Made by a program: the position numbers and the translations under genes. Below are positions 43,069 to 52,372 of a DNA stretch of 64,000 nucleotides, piece by piece. Origin of the DNA: Rhizobium leguminosarum bv. trifolii WSM2297 (GTDB lineage: Bacteria > Pseudomonadota > Alphaproteobacteria > Rhizobiales > Rhizobiaceae); the NCBI RefSeq assembly GCF_000271845.1, contig NZ_JH719395.1:1-64000 (forward strand), given 5' to 3'. Position 1 is the stretch's first letter. Each line of letters starts with the position of its first letter. Under the pieces are notes generated by a model, which searched no databases, was not told where the DNA came from, and worked only from the letters and a program-made list of their open reading frames with translations.

Positions 43069-44235
43069 TCATTTCGGCAATTGCGGCTGCGGCTTTTCCT
43101 CGATCAGCAATTCCTCGATGATCGTGATGACGATCAGCGACAGCGGCAAGGCCAGCATGGCGCCGACGGCACCCCACATCCATGTCCAGAACAGGATGGC
43201 GATGAAGACGACGAAAGGATTGATCTCAAGCCGACGTCCCATCACCGCCGGGAAGATCAGGTTTTCCATGACGAGGTGCACGGTAAAGAAGGCTGCCGCC
43301 GGCATCAGGCCGATCAGGAGGTCATCATGGGTGAGAATGCCGGCAATGGCGACGGCAAGCGTCATCAGCGTGATACCGAGATAGGGGATGAAGCTCGACA
43401 GGAAGGCGAAGAAGCCCCAGAGCACCGGCGCCGCCAGCCCGCCTGCATAGGCGATCACGGTCATGACGATGCCGAGCCCGACATAGATCAGCGAGGCTGT
43501 GGCGAAATAGAAGCCCAGCACCTGCTCGACGGCATTGATGACGCGGATCGCCGCCAGGCGCTGCGTGCGGGTGCGGAAGGTCATGATAACAGTCTTGCGC
43601 AGGTTGACGCGGCTGGCGAGGAAGAGCAGCAGCGCCGCAAAGAAGATCATCCCCTGCACCAGTGCCGGCGTCAGGCTGGTGGTCACCACATGCAGCACAT
43701 TGCCGGTATTTTCGAGCAGCGCTCCGATCGACATCGGGCCGCTTTCGAAGGTCGCCGGCGTGATATGCAGCCATTCGATGCGCTCGAGATAGGGCATGAT
43801 GCGGTTGATGGTCCGCTCGGCAAAAGCCGGTCCCTCATTGGCAAGGGTCATCAGCGGGCCGGCGAGCGAGTTGATCACCAGGAAGATCACCAGTGCCACG
43901 CTGCTCGACAGCATGACGGCGTTGGCAAGCCGCGGCACGCCCATCTTGCTGAGTTTCTCGGCCGCCATGCCGAGGATCATGCCGACGACGACGGCAAGGG
44001 TGATCGGGATCAGGATCAGTGACATCAGGTAGACGGCGGCAAGTCCCAGAATGCCGAAGATGCCGATAATCGCCCAGGCCATGCTGATATCCAGCCCGTC
44101 CTTCTCAAGCCGGTGCAGCGGCGCTTGCGGCAGCTCCTCGGCGGCCTCCTTCAGCGTCTGCGCCCAGGCGCTGGTGCGGCGTTCGCCGATTGCAATCTTA
44201 TTGGCCTGTTTGCGGATACCATTGGCGATGCCCAT
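43069..44235 (-). CDS. AI-2E family transporter (TerC/PerM-like)
   Basis: A 388-residue membrane protein with about eight helices in the AI-2E (formerly PerM) pattern: two N-terminal helices, a long soluble loop (about 130-220), then the C-terminal block with SFIPYLGITLMTLAVAIAGI and PAVMGRRLEINPFVVFIAI. Members have been linked to autoinducer-2 or sodium/proton exchange; the actual substrate is not established. The start at 44235 (MGIANGIRK) with GGGGACC upstream is a choice; in-frame codons at 44260 and 44316 are alternatives. It precedes the FAD-oxidoreductase gene in the same direction. Confidence 0.8.
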   Translation of the reverse strand: MGIANGIRKQANKIAIGERRTSAWAQTLKEAAEELPQAPLHRLEKDGLDISMAWAIIGIFGILGLAAVYLMSLILIPITLAVVVGMILGMAAEKLSKMGVPRLANAVMLSSSVALVIFLVINSLAGPLMTLANEGPAFAERTINRIMPYLERIEWLHITPATFESGPMSIGALLENTGNVLHVVTTSLTPALVQGMIFFAALLLFLASRVNLRKTVIMTFRTRTQRLAAIRVINAVEQVLGFYFATASLIYVGLGIVMTVIAYAGGLAAPVLWGFFAFLSSFIPYLGITLMTLAVAIAGILTHDDLLIGLMPAAAFFTVHLVMENLIFPAVMGRRLEINPFVVFIAILFWTWMWGAVGAMLALPLSLIVITIIEELLIEEKPQPQLPK

Positions 44236-44412
44236 GCGGTGAGGTCCCCGAAGCCCCATTGCTTCGTCACGGAAACGCGCCGCCGTGGTTCCGGTTCCCT
44301 TGTGGGGAAGGGCCATTCAGCAAGCCGCCTGCCGTACCTCTTCATCCGCATGATTTTGCCCGCGGAGCGCGCATTTTTCGGCCGTTGCGGGGCTGGATCC
44401 GCACCGGGGAAA

Positions 44413-45378
44413 TTACGCCGAAAGCGTCAGCCCGATCCCCCACGGATCCCTGAGGAAAGTGCCGCCATCGCGCTTCTCGCTCTTGATCTCCAGCGCATCG
44501 AGGTTGGAGATCGCCGCATCCAGCGTCGCCTTGTCGTTGAACCGGACCTTGTAGTCCGAAAGTCCGGTCATATTGTCGGCGCGTGCCGCAGCACCCTTGC
44601 TGTTCCAGATATTGGCGGCGAGATGGTGATGATAGCCGCCGGTCGCAAAGAAACTTGCGCCGGGATAGCGCGCCATCAGCTTCAGGCCGAGCACGTCGCG
44701 GTAGAAGGCATCGGCCTGCGGGATGTCGCCGACCTGCAGATGCAGGTGGCCGATCGCCGTTCCCGCAGCCATGCCGCCCCAGCGCTCGTCCGCCGCGCTG
44801 TCATAGAGCGCCTGCAGGTCGAGGCGCAGCGTCGCCATCTCCACCATGCCGTCCTGGTGGAATTTCCATTGTTCGTGCGGCCGGTCGGCATAGATTTCGA
44901 TGCCGTTGCCTTCCGGGTCGGACAGATAGATCGCCTCGCTGACGAGATGGTCCGAGGCGCCGTCGAGCACGACATTGTTCTGTGCCGCATGGCGCAGCCA
45001 GCGCGCCAGTTCGGCCCGATCCGGCATCAGGAAGGCAGTGTGGAAAAGGCCGGCGGCATTGCGTGGCGCGATCGCGGCATCTTTGGCCGTCGTCAGCGTC
45101 AGCAGCGGCAGATCGCCGACACCCAGCACTTGCCCGCTTGCCGTCTTCTCGATGACCTTCAGGCCGAGCATCGACTGATAGAAGCCGGACACGAGAGCAA
45201 GGTCGCTGACGACGAGATGTGACTGGTCGATATAGGCGGGCCGCGTCAGCGCAGAGGAAGTTTCGGTTGTCATGGATTGTTCTCCTGCCTTTGATCTGGC
45301 CTGTAGAATGGAAGGCGTACCGGCGGTGGCGGCAAAAATGCCGCCTGTGGCAAGGCCGAGGAAGTTTCGCCGGTTCAT
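44413..45378 (-). CDS. Glyoxalase/VOC-superfamily dioxygenase-like protein with Tat signal
   Basis: A 321-residue protein. The N-terminus MNRRNFLGLATGGIFAATAG is a textbook twin-arginine signal, ending about residue 30. Two glyoxalase/extradiol-dioxygenase domains follow, with HLVVSDLALVSGFYQSMLGL and IGHLHLQVGDIPQADAFY as the paired metal-His strands, and a glutamate in GNGIEIYADRP. It looks like a ring-cleaving or catechol-type VOC enzyme, possibly periplasmic. An internal start at MTTETS (about 45273) would give a cytosolic form, and either could be real. Confidence 0.82.
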   Translation of the reverse strand: MNRRNFLGLATGGIFAATAGTPSILQARSKAGEQSMTTETSSALTRPAYIDQSHLVVSDLALVSGFYQSMLGLKVIEKTASGQVLGVGDLPLLTLTTAKDAAIAPRNAAGLFHTAFLMPDRAELARWLRHAAQNNVVLDGASDHLVSEAIYLSDPEGNGIEIYADRPHEQWKFHQDGMVEMATLRLDLQALYDSAADERWGGMAAGTAIGHLHLQVGDIPQADAFYRDVLGLKLMARYPGASFFATGGYHHHLAANIWNSKGAAARADNMTGLSDYKVRFNDKATLDAAISNLDALEIKSEKRDGGTFLRDPWGIGLTLSA

Positions 45379-45497
45379 TCGCCTCTGTCTCCTCGGCTGC
45401 CGTACTTGATGCCTATATGGCGGATTGCCATTGTTCACAGAAGACCCGTTTTTGAGGATGAACTGTTGAACAGGTGTTGACGATGACTTGCGCCCAC

Positions 45498-45511
45498 TTG
45501 ATCCCGGTCAA
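45498..45511 (+). promoter_or_regulatory. FixK/FNR-type box (anaerobox) of the uspA promoter
   Basis: TTGATCCCGGTCAA matches the TTGAY-N4-RTCAA consensus exactly. A -10-like GATACT at 45533-45538 would place transcription start near 45545, so the box centre is at about -41.5, the standard class II activator position. It lies 54 bases upstream of the universal stress protein ATG. Confidence 0.75.
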
Positions 45512-45565
45512 AGCGCCCATATCTTCTTTAGAGGATACTTATACATCTCATTCATGGAGGGAGCC

Positions 45566-45985
45566 ATGTACAGGAAGATCATCGTCGCCATCGCGCTCGG
45601 CGGCATCGAAAAGGGAGAGCAGATTCTCCGCAAGGCCGCGTCCTTGCTCGACGCAGGCGGTGAGATCGTCGCGCTCAACGTCATCGAGGATGTGCCGACC
45701 TATGTCGCGATCGAACTGCCGCCCAATATGGTCGAGGACGCCATGCGGGACAGCCGCGATAAGCTCAACGCGCTGATCGCGACGACCGGTATTGCGGCAA
45801 CCGTCGAGATCCGCAACGGCCCGCCCGCCAAAGCGATCATCTCGACTGCCGAAAGCCACAGAGCCGATCTGATCATCGTCGCTTCGCATGTTCCGGATTT
45901 TTCCAACTACTTCATCGGCGCCACCGCCGACCGGGTCGTGCGCCACGCCAAATGCTCGGTGCTCGTCGATCGGCAGAAGATTTGA
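45566..45985 (+). CDS. Universal stress protein (UspA family)
   Basis: A 139-residue single-domain UspA protein. The N-terminal strand MYRKIIVAIALGG, the mid segment ADLIIVASHV and the C-terminal G-x2-G-x9 nucleotide loop IGATADRVVRHAKCSVLVDR are all present, so it probably binds ATP. It acts in the cytosol in stress survival. GGAGGGAGCC precedes the ATG; the in-frame TTG at 45488 lies upstream of the regulatory site and is rejected. The FixK-type box upstream implies induction in low oxygen, as for many FNR/FixK-controlled usp genes. Confidence 0.9.
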   Translation: MYRKIIVAIALGGIEKGEQILRKAASLLDAGGEIVALNVIEDVPTYVAIELPPNMVEDAMRDSRDKLNALIATTGIAATVEIRNGPPAKAIISTAESHRADLIIVASHVPDFSNYFIGATADRVVRHAKCSVLVDRQKI

Positions 45986-46112
45986 TTTGCTGGGCCGCCT
46001 CGGCGCCGAACAGCCTGTCACGAAGATTTACCGCCGGTGCGCTTTGCCGCAGTTGCGTGCCCCTCGGTTCGATGCGACGATTGTTATCGGGGTCTGAAAC
46101 GGATTGGCGTGC

Positions 46113-46781
46113 ATGGCCGAGTTCAACGGCATTCGCTGGGCTTACGACAAATATGAACTGATCGCCGACGGCATCGTCCATGGCGTCGGTCTCGTGCTGG
46201 CGCTGATCGGGGCTACGGTGCTGATCTTCTACGCCACGCTCTGGAGCTCCGATGGCGCGCTCGCCGCCGCGTGGGTCTATGGCGTCGGGCTGGTGCTGAC
46301 GCTTGCCATTTCCTTTTCCTACAACGCCTGGCCGGTCTCGCGCACCAAATGGTATCTGCGCCGCTTCGATCACTCGGCGATCTTCCTGTTGATCGCCGCC
46401 ACCTACACGCCCTTCCTCGAACGCGGCGCCGACGATCCGCTGCTCTTGTTCATGCTGGTGGCGATCTGGCTGTTTGCCGCTGCCGGCATTGTTCTGAAAT
46501 GCGTCTTTCCCGGCCGTTACGATCGTCTTGCCATCCTGCTTTACCTCGCCATGGGCTGGAGCGGCGTGTTGGTGGCCGAACCTGTCGCCGCGCGTATTCC
46601 CACCGCCTCGATGCTGCTGATCGTCATCGGCGGGGTCATCTATTCGCTCGGCGTCATCTTCCATGTCTGGGAAAAGCTACGCTTCCAGAACGCCATCTGG
46701 CACGGTTTCGTCGTCACCGCCGCGGCCGTGCATTATTCGGCCGTCTTCGCCTGTTTCAGCCTATCGGCGCAGGGCGTCTGA
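46113..46781 (+). CDS. Hemolysin III (YqfA/PAQR-like) family membrane protein
   Basis: A 222-residue seven-helix protein. The PAQR/hemolysin III signatures are DGIVHGVGLVLALIG at the N-terminus, FSYNAWPVSRTKWYLRRFDHSAIFLLIAATYTPF in shortened form (residues 70-100), and the C-terminal HVWEKLRFQNAIWHGFVVTAAAVHY. The metal-binding Ser/Asp/His set of the superfamily seems complete. Despite the old name it is unlikely to be a toxin; its role may be lipid or membrane homeostasis. ATG 46113 is chosen over the upstream TTG. Confidence 0.88.
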   Translation: MAEFNGIRWAYDKYELIADGIVHGVGLVLALIGATVLIFYATLWSSDGALAAAWVYGVGLVLTLAISFSYNAWPVSRTKWYLRRFDHSAIFLLIAATYTPFLERGADDPLLLFMLVAIWLFAAAGIVLKCVFPGRYDRLAILLYLAMGWSGVLVAEPVAARIPTASMLLIVIGGVIYSLGVIFHVWEKLRFQNAIWHGFVVTAAAVHYSAVFACFSLSAQGV

Positions 46782-46880
46782 CAAGGCTGTTCCCGAAGCC
46801 GCCGGTGGGGCGGGTCCGCCGTTTACATCTTCGGGAGCGGGGCGTATGCCATCCCGGCAGTCAACTCGAACCGGGCAATC

Positions 46881-47426
46881 ATGACAGACGCCGTTCTCCT
46901 CCGCGACGCCACCGAGGCCGATCTTCCCGCCATCCGTGATATCTACAATCACGCCGTCGAGCACACGACGGCGATCTGGAACGACACGCTGGTCGATCTC
47001 GAAAACCGGCGGGAATGGCTGAAGGCGCGCAAGGCCCGCGGCTTTCCGGTCATCGTCGCCGAAACCGCGGGCAAGATCGCCGGCTACGCCTCCTATGGCG
47101 ATTGGCGCGCCTTTGACGGTTACCGCCACACCGTCGAGCATTCCGTCTATGTCGACAAGGATTGCCGCGGCGCCGGCATCGGCGAGCGGCTGATGCGCGA
47201 ACTGATCGCCCGTGCAACGGCCGGCAATATCCATGTGATGATCGCCGGCATCGAGGCCGAGAACACCGCCTCGGTCCGGCTGCATGAAAAGCTCGGTTTC
47301 CACATCGCCGGCAAATTTTCCGAGGTCGGCACCAAATTTGGCCGCTGGCTTGATCTCACCTGCATGGAGCTTCGCCTGCCTACAGTTGATCCGGCAGCTC
47401 CGGCTAGCCCCGGCAAGCCATTGTGA
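46881..47426 (+). CDS. GNAT acetyltransferase, phosphinothricin/methionine sulfoximine type
   Basis: A 181-residue acetyltransferase. The opening VLLRDATEADLPAIRDIYNHAVEHTTAIWND and the mid part VDKDCRGAGIGERLMRELI in shortened form (about 85-115), with AGIEAENTASVRLHEKLGF, are those of the Pat/MnaT group, which acetylates phosphinothricin or methionine sulfoximine. The real substrate may be a natural amino acid derivative. It follows the hemolysin III gene by 99 bases on the same strand. Confidence 0.88.
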   Translation: MTDAVLLRDATEADLPAIRDIYNHAVEHTTAIWNDTLVDLENRREWLKARKARGFPVIVAETAGKIAGYASYGDWRAFDGYRHTVEHSVYVDKDCRGAGIGERLMRELIARATAGNIHVMIAGIEAENTASVRLHEKLGFHIAGKFSEVGTKFGRWLDLTCMELRLPTVDPAAPASPGKPL

Positions 47427-47528
47427 ACGGCGCTCGCCATCTTTTTATTGTAGTCTGAGCTGTGTAAAAGTGGGGGCAGCCTGCTTCGCGAGAGGCAGCC
47501 TCAGAATGTTATGGAGGTGAACAGTTCA

Positions 47529-48230
47529 ATGGCAATGCACGGATTGTCGCTCGGTCTCCTTGCCCTCGTCCTACTGGCATTTCCGCCGGTTGCCGCCCGG
47601 GCCGCCGATTGCGGCAGCCTGGCCTCACCGAAGCTCGACTGGCAGGAATGCACCAAGAAGAACCTGATGCTGCAGGGCAGTGATCTCGAAGGCGCCAACC
47701 TCGTCGGCACCGATTTCTCGCTGACCGATCTCGCCGGCGCCAACTTCAAATCCGCCAATCTTGAAAAGGCGACGCTGGTGCGCGCCTCGCTCGAGGGCGC
47801 CCACGCCGAAGGCGCCAGCTTCGCCAAGATCGAGGCCTATCGCGCCAGCTTCGCCAATATTGCCGCCGAAGGCGCTTCCTTTGCCGGCGCCGAACTGCAG
47901 CGGGCCAATTTCGCCGGCGCCAAGCTTGCCGGCGTGAGCTTCGAAAAAGCCGAACTCGGCCGCGCCGATTTCGATAAGGCGGTGCTGACGGGCACGAAAT
48001 TCTCTTTCGCCAATCTCTCCCGTGCCGATCTCTCCGGCGCAAGCATCAAAGGCCCGGCGATGTTCGAGCGCGCCTTCATGTTCCTGACCCGCATCGAAGG
48101 CCTCGACCTCTCGGCCGCATCCGGCCTCGAACAGGCCCAGATCGACCTCGCCTGCGGCGACACCTCGACCAAACTGCCGGCCGGCCTCTCGGCGCCGACG
48201 AGCTGGCCATGCCCTGTGGAGCATGAGTGA
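47529..48230 (+). CDS. Exported pentapeptide-repeat protein
   Basis: A 233-residue protein with a signal peptide (about residues 1-26, ending VAARAAD) and then about 25 tandem pentapeptides of the A(D/N)LXX type, for example LEGANLVGTDFSLTD, ANFKSANLEKATL and LQRANFAGAKLAGVSF. Such repeats fold into a square right-handed helix. Two cysteines near the start and two near the end may close the coil. ATG 47529 is chosen because GGAGGTGA lies eight bases before it; the earlier ATG at 47511 overlaps that ribosome site. A periplasmic pentapeptide protein is less usual than the cytosolic kind. Confidence 0.87.
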   Translation: MAMHGLSLGLLALVLLAFPPVAARAADCGSLASPKLDWQECTKKNLMLQGSDLEGANLVGTDFSLTDLAGANFKSANLEKATLVRASLEGAHAEGASFAKIEAYRASFANIAAEGASFAGAELQRANFAGAKLAGVSFEKAELGRADFDKAVLTGTKFSFANLSRADLSGASIKGPAMFERAFMFLTRIEGLDLSAASGLEQAQIDLACGDTSTKLPAGLSAPTSWPCPVEHE

Positions 48231-48287
48231 TCCGCTAGCTTCGCAGCCGTATCGTCGAGTCGAGCTGGTGTCTTTCGTGCGACGATT

Positions 48288-48428
48288 GCCCCTCACCCTA
48301 ACCCTCTCCCCGTTCTAACGGGGAGAGGGGACGTGCCCTGCGAAAGCTCAGCAGGGAACGGCGAGGTTGCCACTTGTCCCCTTCGCCCCGTTTACGGGGA
48401 GAAGGTGGCGGCAGCCGGATGAGGGGCG
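48288..48428. repeat. Palindromic mosaic repeat, type A copy 4 (reverse)
   Basis: Starts TGCCCCTCACCCTAACCCTC, ends GGTGGCGGCAGCCGGATGAG, the same direction as the 23.8 kb copy. The inner arms (CTCCCCGTTCTAACGGGGAG and CGCCCCGTTTACGGGGAGAA) are themselves short hairpins. Lies between the pentapeptide gene and the convergent GNAT gene. Confidence 0.85.
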
Positions 48429-48456
48429 GTCTCGCCGACCTCCCGTATGAATTTCC

Positions 48457-48987
48457 CTACGCTTTCTCCGAGATATAGAGGTGGAATTCCACCTTGCCGC
48501 CATCGGAGCCCGTGGCTTTGAAGAATGTTTCTCGCCGCCGGTGCACCCGCTCCGCAACCCGTTGCGAGCGCATGTTATCCGATCTGACGATGGAGACGAT
48601 GCGCGCCAGACCGAGCGTATCGAGCGCGTGATCCCGGCAGGCGATGGCCGCCTCGAGCGCATAGCCCTTGCCCCAATGGTCGCGCCACAGGTGGTAGCCG
48701 ATCTCCGGTTCCAGCCCTGCGGAGGTCTCCTGCAATGTGATGCCGCAATCACCCAGCAAGGCGCCGCTCTGCCGGTGGGTCACTGCAAAGAGACCGAAAC
48801 CGTGACTGCTATAATTGTCGAAGGCGAGCCGTTGAAACCAGCGCGCGGTTTCGTCAAAACTCTTGATGGCGGGATAATACCGCATGCATTCCGCATCGCC
48901 GAAAATGCGGTGAAGGAACGGGAGATCGGCAGGCGTGATCTCCCGTAGCGTCAGCCGGTCGGTATGGAGGATGATATCGCGCGCCAT
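48457..48987 (-). CDS. GNAT acetyltransferase, RimJ/RimL-like
   Basis: A 176-residue acetyltransferase of the RimJ/RimL branch: ILHTDRLTLREITPADLPFL at the N-terminus, EIGYHLWRDHWGKGYALEAA with the acetyl-CoA loop, and SIVRSDNMRSQRVAERV as motif B. This branch acetylates protein N-termini or other amines; the exact target is unknown. ATG 48987 has AGGAGAGG just before it and gives the normal family length. It is downstream of msrB on the same strand. Confidence 0.88.
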   Translation of the reverse strand: MARDIILHTDRLTLREITPADLPFLHRIFGDAECMRYYPAIKSFDETARWFQRLAFDNYSSHGFGLFAVTHRQSGALLGDCGITLQETSAGLEPEIGYHLWRDHWGKGYALEAAIACRDHALDTLGLARIVSIVRSDNMRSQRVAERVHRRRETFFKATGSDGGKVEFHLYISEKA

Positions 48988-49039
48988 TGGCCTCTCCTGC
49001 CTGCGGGAACAGCCACTTGCCGACTCCAGCGCCGAACGT

Positions 49040-49453
49040 CTATTCCCCCGGCTCAAACACCATGGAATGGCCGTTGATGCAGTAGCGCAGGCCGGTCGGC
49101 GGCGGGCCGTCGGGGAAGACGTGGCCGAGATGGGCTTCGCAGCTGCCGCAGCGGATTTCGGTGCGCACCATGCCAAAGGCGGTGTCGCGATGCTCGGTCA
49201 CCGCATCGGGCGAGACGGCTTCGAAATAGCTCGGCCAGCCGCAGCCCGCATCGAATTTCGTGTCGGAGCGGAAAAGCGGGGCATTGCAGCCGACACAGCG
49301 GTAAAGCCCGGTCTCGAAGGAATCCCAGTAGGGGCCGGTGAAGGCGCGTTCGGTGCCGTGCTGGCGGGTGATGCGGTATTGCTCGGGGGTGAGCTGCTCT
49401 TTCCATTCGGCATCGGTCTTATGGATCTTGGCGGTGGTTGCAGTGTCGGACAT
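49040..49453 (-). CDS. msrB: Peptide methionine-R-sulfoxide reductase MsrB
   Basis: A 137-residue enzyme that reduces methionine-R-sulfoxide. The zinc-binding cysteines are C53, C56, C102 and C105, and the catalytic Cys is C125 in [10 protein letters not shown]71 in [10 protein letters not shown] is placed to resolve the sulfenate. It acts in the cytosol (no signal peptide). ATG 49453 with AAGGAG upstream gives the family length; the frame extends to 49555 without coding character. It is followed by the RimL-like gene. Confidence 0.93.
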   Translation of the reverse strand: MSDTATTAKIHKTDAEWKEQLTPEQYRITRQHGTERAFTGPYWDSFETGLYRCVGCNAPLFRSDTKFDAGCGWPSYFEAVSPDAVTEHRDTAFGMVRTEIRCGSCEAHLGHVFPDGPPPTGLRYCINGHSMVFEPGE

Positions 49454-49642
49454 GCCATGCTCCTTTCGCCGAGGGGCGGTTCCGTTTCGCGAGAAAATGT
49501 GGTGCGCCGTCTCCGATTCATCAAGTCTTGAGCACCATCCTGCCCAATTCGCCATGTACCGCTTTTGGAGGAGGACGCTTGCTCTTACATCCGTTAAGGG
49601 TTTTCTGTTAGGGTTAATGATACGTGCATTGGGGAATCACTG

Positions 49643-49858
49643 GTGTTTGAAGCAGCAATCGTCCTGCTCTACGGCCTCGTCGCCCTGGCGGCCATAACGG
49701 TCACGCTGTTGGAAGGCTGGGCCAACCATGACGGCTTGACGCTCCATCGTCTCGCCGGGCTTTTCGCCTGTCTGCTCTGGCCGCTGACGCTTCTGGTCTT
49801 CATCCTGCACGGCTGCGTCGCCCGGTTGCTGACGCGTCTTTCCCGGTCGACAGCCTGA
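49643..49858 (+). CDS. Hypothetical two-helix membrane protein
   Basis: A 71-residue open frame with two strong hydrophobic segments (about residues 3-23, AAIVLLYGLVALAAITVTLL, and 40-60) and a short basic tail. It starts with GTG at 49643 after GGGGAATCACTG. Nothing about its function is known. It lies 150 bases before mrpA on the same strand and might be read with it. The clear membrane pattern and good start argue for a real gene. Confidence 0.55.
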   Translation: MFEAAIVLLYGLVALAAITVTLLEGWANHDGLTLHRLAGLFACLLWPLTLLVFILHGCVARLLTRLSRSTA

Positions 49859-50008
49859 CGTCGGCCCGATCTGCCGCCTGATCCATCCGGCCATCGCGCA
49901 CCTTTCGTCTTCCGATCGAAATCGCTTGAGACGCTCTCCTGTTTCGCCTAAGTCAGAGGGCAGCCGGTTTTCTCCGGCTTTCGTCTGTTTGCCGGTAGAG
50001 GAGGAGAC

Positions 50009-52372
50009 ATGGCCGATGTCACGGCTCTGACATTTCTGGCCCTGTGTCTGCCGCTTGCCGGCGCTCTTGCCGCTCCCTTCGTCATCCGGATCTTCGGCGC
50101 CAACGGCGCCTGGCTGCTGGCGATCGCTCCCCTGCTCGCCTTTCTGCATTTCCTGCGTTTCGTACCCGCGATCGCGCGCGGCGAGGTTGTCGCCGGCGGT
50201 TATGCCTGGGTACCAAGCTACAATCTCTCCTTCTCCTGGTTCCTCGACGGCCTGTCGCTGGCTTTCGCACTGCTGATCACCGGCATCGGCACCCTGATCG
50301 TGCTGTATGCCGGCGGCTACCTCAAGGGACACAAGGACCAGGGCCGCTTCTTCTCCTTCATCTTCCTGTTCATGGGGGCGATGCTCGGCGTCGTCGTTTC
50401 CGACAGTTTCCTGATGCTCTTCGTCTTCTGGGAGCTGACATCGATCACCTCCTTCCTGCTGATCGGCTTCGATCACGAGCGTGCCGCGGCGCGCCGCGCC
50501 GCCCTGCAGGCCTTGGTTGTCACCGGTGGGGGAGGGCTCTGCCTGCTGGCCGGCCTGCTGCTGCTCTGGAATATATCGGGCGTCACTGAGATGTCTGAGC
50601 TGATGAGATTTGGCGATGCCGTGCGCGGAAGCCCGTTCTATCTTGCTGCCCTCATCTTGGTTCTTGCCGGCGCCTTCACCAAATCGGCGCAGTTCCCCTT
50701 TCATTTCTGGTTGCCGAACGCTATGGAGGCGCCGACCCCGGTGTCGGCCTACCTGCATTCGGCCACCATGGTGAAGGCCGGCGTCTATCTGCTGATGCGG
50801 CTCAATCCCGTCATGGGGGCAACGCCTGCCTGGGAAATCCTTCTGCCCTTTTTCGGCGGGTTGACGCTGGTGGTCGGCACCACGCTCGCCATCCGCCAGA
50901 CGGACCTGAAGCTCAAGCTCGCCTATACCACCGTCTCCTCGCTCGGCCTGCTCGTCATGCTGATCGGCTTCGGCTCGGAACATGCGGTGGAGGCGGCCGC
51001 GATCTATCTGGTGGCCCATAGTCTTTTCAAGGGCGCGCTGTTCATGGTCGCCGGCATCATCGATCATGAGACCGGCACGCGCGATATCACCAGGCTCGCC
51101 GGCCTGGGGCGGGCGATGCCGCTGACATGGGTCATCGCACTGGCGGCGGCCCTCTCCATGGCCGGCTTGCCGCCCTTCTTCGGCTTCCTCGCCAAGGAAG
51201 AGATCTATACGGCGCTTACCGGCGGCGATGTCCGCGCGCTTACCTTCACCGCCATCACCGTCTTCGGCAATGCGCTGATGTTTGCCGTCGCCTTCGCCGT
51301 GGCGCTGAAACCCTTTCTCGGCCGGCCGGTGGAGACGCCGATACATCCGCACGAAGCGCCCGTCCTGCTCTGGCTCGGCCCGGCTGTTCTTGCCGCCCTC
51401 GGCCTGCTTGCCGCGATCTTTTCGAGCTTCACGCACGCTGTCCTGTCGTCGCCGATATCAGCCGCCATCCGCCAGACCCCTGCTGACATCGACATTTCGC
51501 TGGCGCTGCATCCAGGTGTGCCCTTGGCGCTCTCTGTCCTGACGGTGCTGCTCGGCATCGGCATCTATTGGCAGCTCGCCCGCGTCCGCGCGGCGATGGC
51601 CATCTTCCTCATCGCGGCCGGGCGCGGGCCGGACCATGGCTTCGACCTCGCCATATCGGGCCTTGTTCGCTTCGCCGGCAGGCTCATGCGTATCCTCCAG
51701 CCGGGGCGGCTGCAGATCTATATCGCCTGCACCTTCCTGTCGGTCGCCGCCATCCTCATCATTCCCCCCGTCGTCTATGGTGAACTGCCGCACCTTCCCG
51801 CCTGGCCCGCCGACGTCAGGCTCTACGAATGGGCGGTTTTGCTGATCGCCGCCGTCGGCCTTGCCGCCGTGCTCGTCGCCCGCGACCGGCTGACGGCGAT
51901 CGTCTCGCTCGGCATTCAGGGTTTTGCCGTCGCCATCATCTTCCTGCTGTTCGGGGCGCCGGACCTCGCCTTCACCCAGTTCATGGTCGAAACCCTGTCG
52001 GTGGTCATTCTCGCCCTGGTTATCACCAGGCTCCGGCTCTCGCCGGACGACCGGCGCCCGCTCGGGCGCAGCCTGTTCGACGCGGCGCTGGCGCTTGTCT
52101 GCGGCCTCGGCTTCACGCTTCTGCTGCTGCGGGCGACGCAGGCGCCGTTCAACGATGCGCTGACGGTGTTCTTCAACGCCTATTCGAAATCGATCGCCCA
52201 TGGCGCCAATGTCGTCAACGTCATCATCGTCGATTTCCGCGGCACCGACACGCTCGGCGAAATCGCCGTCGTCGCGGTCACCGGCCTTGCCATCCTGGCG
52301 CTGATCCGCATCCGCGCCGGCAGCGAGCGCAAGCTTGCCGCCAATGATCCGGCGCTGGAGACGGAGGTCTGA
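50009..52372 (+). CDS. mrpA: Mrp Na+(K+)/H+ antiporter subunit A
   Basis: A 787-residue membrane subunit related to complex I ND5. The N-terminal two thirds is the proton-pumping core with [20 protein letters not shown], the key glutamate in [16 protein letters not shown] and the lysines in [22 protein letters not shown] in shortened form and [14 protein letters not shown]. The C-terminal third is the MrpA/MbhD-like extension. With subunits B-G it exchanges Na+ or K+ for protons across the inner membrane, for pH and salt tolerance. It is directly followed by mrpB with overlapping stop and start. Confidence 0.93.
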   Translation: MADVTALTFLALCLPLAGALAAPFVIRIFGANGAWLLAIAPLLAFLHFLRFVPAIARGEVVAGGYAWVPSYNLSFSWFLDGLSLAFALLITGIGTLIVLYAGGYLKGHKDQGRFFSFIFLFMGAMLGVVVSDSFLMLFVFWELTSITSFLLIGFDHERAAARRAALQALVVTGGGGLCLLAGLLLLWNISGVTEMSELMRFGDAVRGSPFYLAALILVLAGAFTKSAQFPFHFWLPNAMEAPTPVSAYLHSATMVKAGVYLLMRLNPVMGATPAWEILLPFFGGLTLVVGTTLAIRQTDLKLKLAYTTVSSLGLLVMLIGFGSEHAVEAAAIYLVAHSLFKGALFMVAGIIDHETGTRDITRLAGLGRAMPLTWVIALAAALSMAGLPPFFGFLAKEEIYTALTGGDVRALTFTAITVFGNALMFAVAFAVALKPFLGRPVETPIHPHEAPVLLWLGPAVLAALGLLAAIFSSFTHAVLSSPISAAIRQTPADIDISLALHPGVPLALSVLTVLLGIGIYWQLARVRAAMAIFLIAAGRGPDHGFDLAISGLVRFAGRLMRILQPGRLQIYIACTFLSVAAILIIPPVVYGELPHLPAWPADVRLYEWAVLLIAAVGLAAVLVARDRLTAIVSLGIQGFAVAIIFLLFGAPDLAFTQFMVETLSVVILALVITRLRLSPDDRRPLGRSLFDAALALVCGLGFTLLLLRATQAPFNDALTVFFNAYSKSIAHGANVVNVIIVDFRGTDTLGEIAVVAVTGLAILALIRIRAGSERKLAANDPALETEV

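Noticed and set aside
49637..51436. 599-residue open frame antisense to mrpA
   Set aside because: It is rich in Gln, Glu, Arg and Gly with no domain pattern, and mrpA on the other strand is certain; this is a shadow frame typical of GC-rich genes.
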